Below are positions 61,094 to 64,000 of a DNA stretch of 64,000 nt, piece after piece. This DNA is from Cryobacterium sp. SO2 (lineage in GTDB: Bacteria > Actinomycetota > Actinomycetes > Actinomycetales > Microbacteriaceae): contig NZ_CP117849.1 in NCBI RefSeq assembly GCF_026151165.2, positions 2,914,001 through 2,978,000 of the forward strand. Direction: 5' to 3'. A model generated the notes under the pieces. The model was not told the DNA's origin and did no database searches. It saw only the letters and a list, made by a program, of their open reading frames with translations. Position numbers and translations under genes: made by a program. Positions within the stretch are counted from its first letter, which is position 1, and every line of letters begins with the position of its first letter.

Positions 61094-61314
61094 CGCGTTC
61101 CGCTAGTTGAATCCCCGCACAGGATGCCTCCCCCGGTTGTGCCCCCAGCAGCACCCTATCCGGCCGAGCGCAGGGCCGGGCCGCTGGACAGTAGGCGGGG
61201 ACGTGTGGGTTCGGGTCCCACCATCGGGCGTGCCGCGAGCACCGGGCCCAGCGGGCGGGCGTGTGCGGGTGAGCGGGTGAGCGGGTGAGCACGGGTCGTT
61301 GCGCGGGCAAGGCG

Positions 61315-61438
61315 CCGTTGCGCGGGTGGCACGCAGCCCGCGAAACGGCGTCTAACCCGCGCATCCGGTGTCGCGCCCGTTGCGCGGGTGGCACGCCACC
61401 CGCGCAGCGGCGCTTGACCCGCGCAACCGACCGAGCCT
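61315..61438. repeat. 62-bp tandem pair with internal hairpin
   Basis: Two units start at 61315 and 61377. Each contains GTTGCGCGGGTGGCACGC followed by CCCGCG. In the second, GCGCGGGTGGC and GCCACCCGCGC pair perfectly across two bases. It is unrelated in sequence to the nested palindrome beside it. Confidence 0.7.
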
Positions 61439-61498
61439 CTGATGCGGGTGGCGTGCTCGTGGCGCAGAAGTCCGCTTCGGCAACAGTTGCGACCCGTC

Positions 61499-61740
61499 CG
61501 GATGCACCGGCTCAGCTCGCAGCGCCGCGCCGTCCTCGCCGCGCCAAACTGGTCCCCGTGCGGACAAGTGGTCCCGGCACACCGGGTGCAATTGTCCGCA
61601 TCGGCACCAGTTGTGGCCCGACCGGATGCACCGGCTCAGCTCGCAGCGCCGCGCCGTCCTCGCCGCGCCCAACTGGTCCCCGTGCGGACAAGTGGTCCCG
61701 GCACACCGGGTGCAATTGTCCGCATCGGCACCAGTCGCGG
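61499..61740. repeat. 124-bp direct duplication containing nested palindrome copies 4 and 5
   Basis: GATGCACCGGCTCAGCTCGC begins at 61501 and 61625. Each unit holds one nested palindrome (61546-61613 and 61670-61737) with AACTGGTCCCC / GGCACCAGT outer arms. The two units differ at only a few positions, so the duplication is recent. The rest of 61094-61823 contains no supported gene. Confidence 0.85.
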
Positions 61741-61823
61741 CCCGGGCGCAGCGGGGCCGGCGGAGGCGACTGAGCGAGGCGACTGAGCGGGATGAGCGGG
61801 ACGGATGCGGCGGATCCGGCGGC

Positions 61824-62873
61824 TCAGTAGGCCGCGAAGGCGGCGATGATCTCGGCGCGGGAGAGCCCGGCGGCCAGGCAGAGCATCAGCAGGAGACGCG
61901 CGGCCTGGGGCGAGAGGGTGTCGCTGGCGATCACGCCGCGGTCGTCGAAACCGTGCCGCTGCACGACCCGGCCGCTGATGGCGCGGCTGGACTGCACGAT
62001 GGTGACCCCGGCCGCGATGGCCGCGTCGATCGTCGCATCCACTGCCGTGGGGTTCATGCTCGGCGGCAAGGATGCCACGACCACACCGCGGGCGCCGTTG
62101 GCGAGGGCGGCCGTGAGGGCGAGCTCGTCGGAGCCGGAGTACATGGTGACGATGTCCACCCGGGGCAGCGGGGTGGCGTAGTCGGGCAGCTCGGTGGAGA
62201 ACCGGCTCGCCGTCGTGTGCAGGCGCAGCAGCTTGCGGTAGAACCACACCTGGCCGTAGGGGTCGATATCGCCGAGCCGGCCATGGTCGCGGGCCTTGAA
62301 GGTGCTCAGCCGGTGGTTGTCGGTCTTCATGACGTCGCGGGCGGAGAGGATCTCGTCGTCCATGGCCACGAGCACCCCGTGCCCGACCGAGGCGGGTGAG
62401 GCGGCGACCCGCACGGCGTTGGCGAGGTTGAGCTGGGCATCCGACCCCATCGCGGTGGGTGGGCGCTGAGCGCCGACGATGACGATGGGAACCTCAGTGG
62501 GCACGGTGAGGTGCAGAAAGTAGGCGGTCTCCTCGAGGGTGGCGGTGCCGTGGGCGACGACGATGCCGGCGACGGCGGGGTCGTCGGCGATGGTGTCGAG
62601 GATCGCCTGGCGCAGGCGCAGCCAGAATTCGACGGATGCGTCGTTGCTGCGGATGCGGGAGAACCGGCGGGTGTACACCGTGATGTCGTCGGGGAATGTG
62701 TAGAGCGGCAGGGCCTCCTCGTCGGTGAGCACCTTGGCGAGGTCGACGTAGTCGAGGCGGTCCTGGGCGTCATGGCCGCCGCTGCCGATGGTGCCGCCGG
62801 TGAGCAGCACGGCCACGCGGGGCTGAGCCTGGTCGGCGGGAGAGGTGGGGGTGTGGGTGTCTGGCGGGGTCAT
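61824..62873 (-). CDS. Asparaginase-family protein lacking the HGTDT aspartate
   Basis: The ATG at 62873 has GAGGAG 5 nt upstream; 349 residues. The first family motif, LLTGGTIGSGG with the nucleophile Thr28, is intact. The second reads AHGTATLEETAYFLHLT: the Asp of HGTDT is Ala111. In characterised type II asparaginases that Asp holds the substrate's amino group. The lysine region (SARDVMKTDNHRLSTFKA) is present. The protein therefore may act on another amide or have lost activity. No signal peptide; cytoplasmic. It lies downstream of a FadR-type GntR gene on the same strand, which probably regulates it. Confidence 0.85.
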   Translation of the reverse strand: MTPPDTHTPTSPADQAQPRVAVLLTGGTIGSGGHDAQDRLDYVDLAKVLTDEEALPLYTFPDDITVYTRRFSRIRSNDASVEFWLRLRQAILDTIADDPAVAGIVVAHGTATLEETAYFLHLTVPTEVPIVIVGAQRPPTAMGSDAQLNLANAVRVAASPASVGHGVLVAMDDEILSARDVMKTDNHRLSTFKARDHGRLGDIDPYGQVWFYRKLLRLHTTASRFSTELPDYATPLPRVDIVTMYSGSDELALTAALANGARGVVVASLPPSMNPTAVDATIDAAIAAGVTIVQSSRAISGRVVQRHGFDDRGVIASDTLSPQAARLLLMLCLAAGLSRAEIIAAFAAY

Positions 62874-62953
62874 CGGGGCTCCTCGGTGGTGTCGGGGTGG
62901 GGTGCGGGCGGGGGCGGGGTTTCGGGCGGGGTGCGGGACTACAGAACTGCGGC

Positions 62954-62979
62954 TAACTGTTCCGGACGGGGCACAGTTG
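62954..62979. repeat. Internally deleted nested palindrome
   Basis: TAACTGTTCCGGACGGGGCA runs directly into CAGTTG: the outer arms of copy 6 are kept but the inner palindrome is missing. The following CGGTCGCATGAGGGCGG is shared with the flank of copy 6. Confidence 0.7.
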
Positions 62980-63035
62980 CGGTCGCATGAGGGCGGCTGG
63001 GTGCGGGCGGGACTGCGGGACGGCGGGACGGCGGC

Positions 63036-63103
63036 TAACTGTTGCTCCTCCGGACAATTGCACCCGGTACGCCGGGTGCAATTGTCCGGACGGGGCACAG
63101 TTG
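63036..63103. repeat. Nested palindrome, copy 6
   Basis: TAACTGTTGC / GGGGCACAGTTG outer arms. The inner part CCGGACAATTGCACCCGG pairs perfectly with CCGGGTGCAATTGTCCGG around TACG, giving an 18-bp stem, the most perfect inner stem of the set. Confidence 0.85.
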
Positions 63104-63140
63104 CGGTCGCATGAGGGCGGTTGGGGACGGTTGGGGACGG

Positions 63141-63902
63141 TTAGGGGCGGGGCAGGAGCGGGAGCTGGGTCGGGGCATCCGGCACGATGGCCAGGCCGTG
63201 GCCACGCAGGCGCCGGGTGTCGGCGGCGAGCGCCAGAAGCAGGCGCTCGTTGGTGCCGCGGATGTGAGCGGTCAGCAGCCGGGCGGCGGTGTCGGCGTCG
63301 CGGGCCTCGAGCGCGTCGAGCACCGCGCGGTGCTCCTGCCAGGCCTGGTCGCGGGCGGCGGGGGTGCGCACCTCGAGCCAGCGGGTGCGAGCCAGGCGGG
63401 TCATCGCGCCGCGCACCGTGTCGGCCATGACGGGGTTGCCCGCGAGCCGGGTGAGTTGCTCGTGGAAGTCGCCGCCGGCCCGGACCCCCTGCTCTGCGTC
63501 GGCGCCGACGGCATCGCCGTCGCGGGATGCCTCCGCGCCCGGTGCGCCGCCAGGCCGGGCGGTGTCGAGCAGCGCGGCGACGGCCGCGATCTCGGCATCC
63601 GTGGCGCGTTGCACGGCCAGCCGCACGGCCGCCCCCTCCACAGCCTCGCGCAGCTCGGCGAGTGCACCGATCTCGGCGAGGTCGATGGGCGAGACGATCC
63701 AACCGCGACCATCGCGCTGCACGAGGCCCTCGGCGTCGAGGCGGCCGAGCGCGGCGCGCACCGGGGTGCGGGACGCGTCGAAGCTGGCCTCGAGGCCGCG
63801 TTCGGTGAGGCGCTCTCCCGGCGCGAGTTCGAGCGACAGGATGGCGGCCCGCAGTCGGTCGTAGAGCTGCACGGTCTGCGAGGCAGCAACGTTCGTGATC
63901 AT
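63141..63902 (-). CDS. GntR-family regulator, FadR/FCD type
   Basis: This 253-residue protein has a GntR winged helix at about 8-70 (LYDRLRAAILSLELAPGERL, then FDASRTPVRAALGRLDAEGL) and a helical FCD ligand domain (LREAVEGAAVRLAVQRATDA; DFHEQLTRLAGNPVMADTVR; EHRAVLDALEARDADTAARL), where Asp/His residues commonly bind a metal and a carboxylate ligand. An Ala/Gly/Asp-rich loop (about 112-140) is longer than normal. GGAAGGA lies just before the ATG. The likely targets are itself and the asparaginase-family gene downstream. Confidence 0.92.
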   Translation of the reverse strand: MITNVAASQTVQLYDRLRAAILSLELAPGERLTERGLEASFDASRTPVRAALGRLDAEGLVQRDGRGWIVSPIDLAEIGALAELREAVEGAAVRLAVQRATDAEIAAVAALLDTARPGGAPGAEASRDGDAVGADAEQGVRAGGDFHEQLTRLAGNPVMADTVRGAMTRLARTRWLEVRTPAARDQAWQEHRAVLDALEARDADTAARLLTAHIRGTNERLLLALAADTRRLRGHGLAIVPDAPTQLPLLPRP

Positions 63903-64000
63903 CGGTCCTTCCCGGCGGGCTTACCCGTTCATCCCGCGACCCGTGAGCTGAGCCCCGAAAATCGCGTGATGTTGGGGCTTTTCTCACGGTTCGCGCAAGG

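Noticed and set aside
1..64000. tRNA, rRNA or replication origin
   Set aside because: No cloverleaf with TTC-A arm, no rRNA landmark and no DnaA-box cluster was recognised by reading; a tRNAscan-SE or Infernal run would settle it.

Overview
The window is high-GC DNA with coding dense on both strands. Its codon and motif habits (frequent GCATCC and GGATGC, NTANNNT -10 elements placed 6-8 nt before start codons, ROK/YtrA/WYL regulators, dispersed GGTCTCGACAAGCTCGACC repeats) point to an actinobacterium of the Microbacteriaceae, perhaps Cryobacterium-like. The genus is inference. No rRNA, tRNA, CRISPR array or replication origin was recognised.

Layout. 0-2.7 kb: accessory DNA with a 5'-truncated P-loop ATPase ending in a zinc ribbon, and a small membrane protein. 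3.0-6.5 kb: a secreted glycosidase-like protein behind a compact promoter/operator, and a DUF4236-TPR protein. 6.7-13.3 kb: a sugar module of PTS IIA, IIB and IIC (Ula type), a ROK repressor, and divergent transketolase and deoxyribose-phosphate aldolase genes. The two promoters share an ACCAAAGT half-site.

13.7-27.9 kb: a lower-GC island. A truncated istB and an IS21-like terminus lie on its left, and an inverted copy of the same terminus lies on its right next to a broken HNH gene. Between them are a complete type I restriction-modification operon (hsdM-hsdS-hsdR), a small ParB-like orphan, a two-gene operon of an SF1 helicase and a Cys-His-Asp hydrolase-like protein, a divergent HEPN-motif protein (RNALVH), and a 41-residue zinc ribbon. 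I regard the helicase/hydrolase/HEPN cluster as the best candidate for an undescribed defence system. 28-31.7 kb holds more accessory genes, another decayed HNH gene, and corA behind a leader with a long predicted stem.

32-51 kb is mostly ordinary chromosome: tandem HSL-type esterases, a YtrA-type regulator with a DUF1648-like membrane protein, a DszC-like monooxygenase, an intact VOC gene and a decayed copy on either side of a small two-gene insertion, a WYL regulator, an epoxide hydrolase, a haem-oxygenase-like diiron protein coupled to a CDGSH protein, a CoA-transferase, a DesK/DesR-like two-component system with an exported hydrolase, a TetR regulator, and an MmyB-type regulator beside a chloroperoxidase-like hydrolase.

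51-64 kb is rich in repeats: a G5/excalibur surface protein with a coupled leader peptide, a GGDEF-EAL protein flanked by 54-bp and 76-bp tandem arrays, a siderophore-interacting protein with a 13.7-copy 15-bp minisatellite in its N-terminus, NERD and DUF2809-like proteins, an asparaginase-family protein lacking the usual Asp of HGTDT, a FadR-type GntR regulator, and six full copies of a nested ~68-bp palindrome in the spaces between genes.
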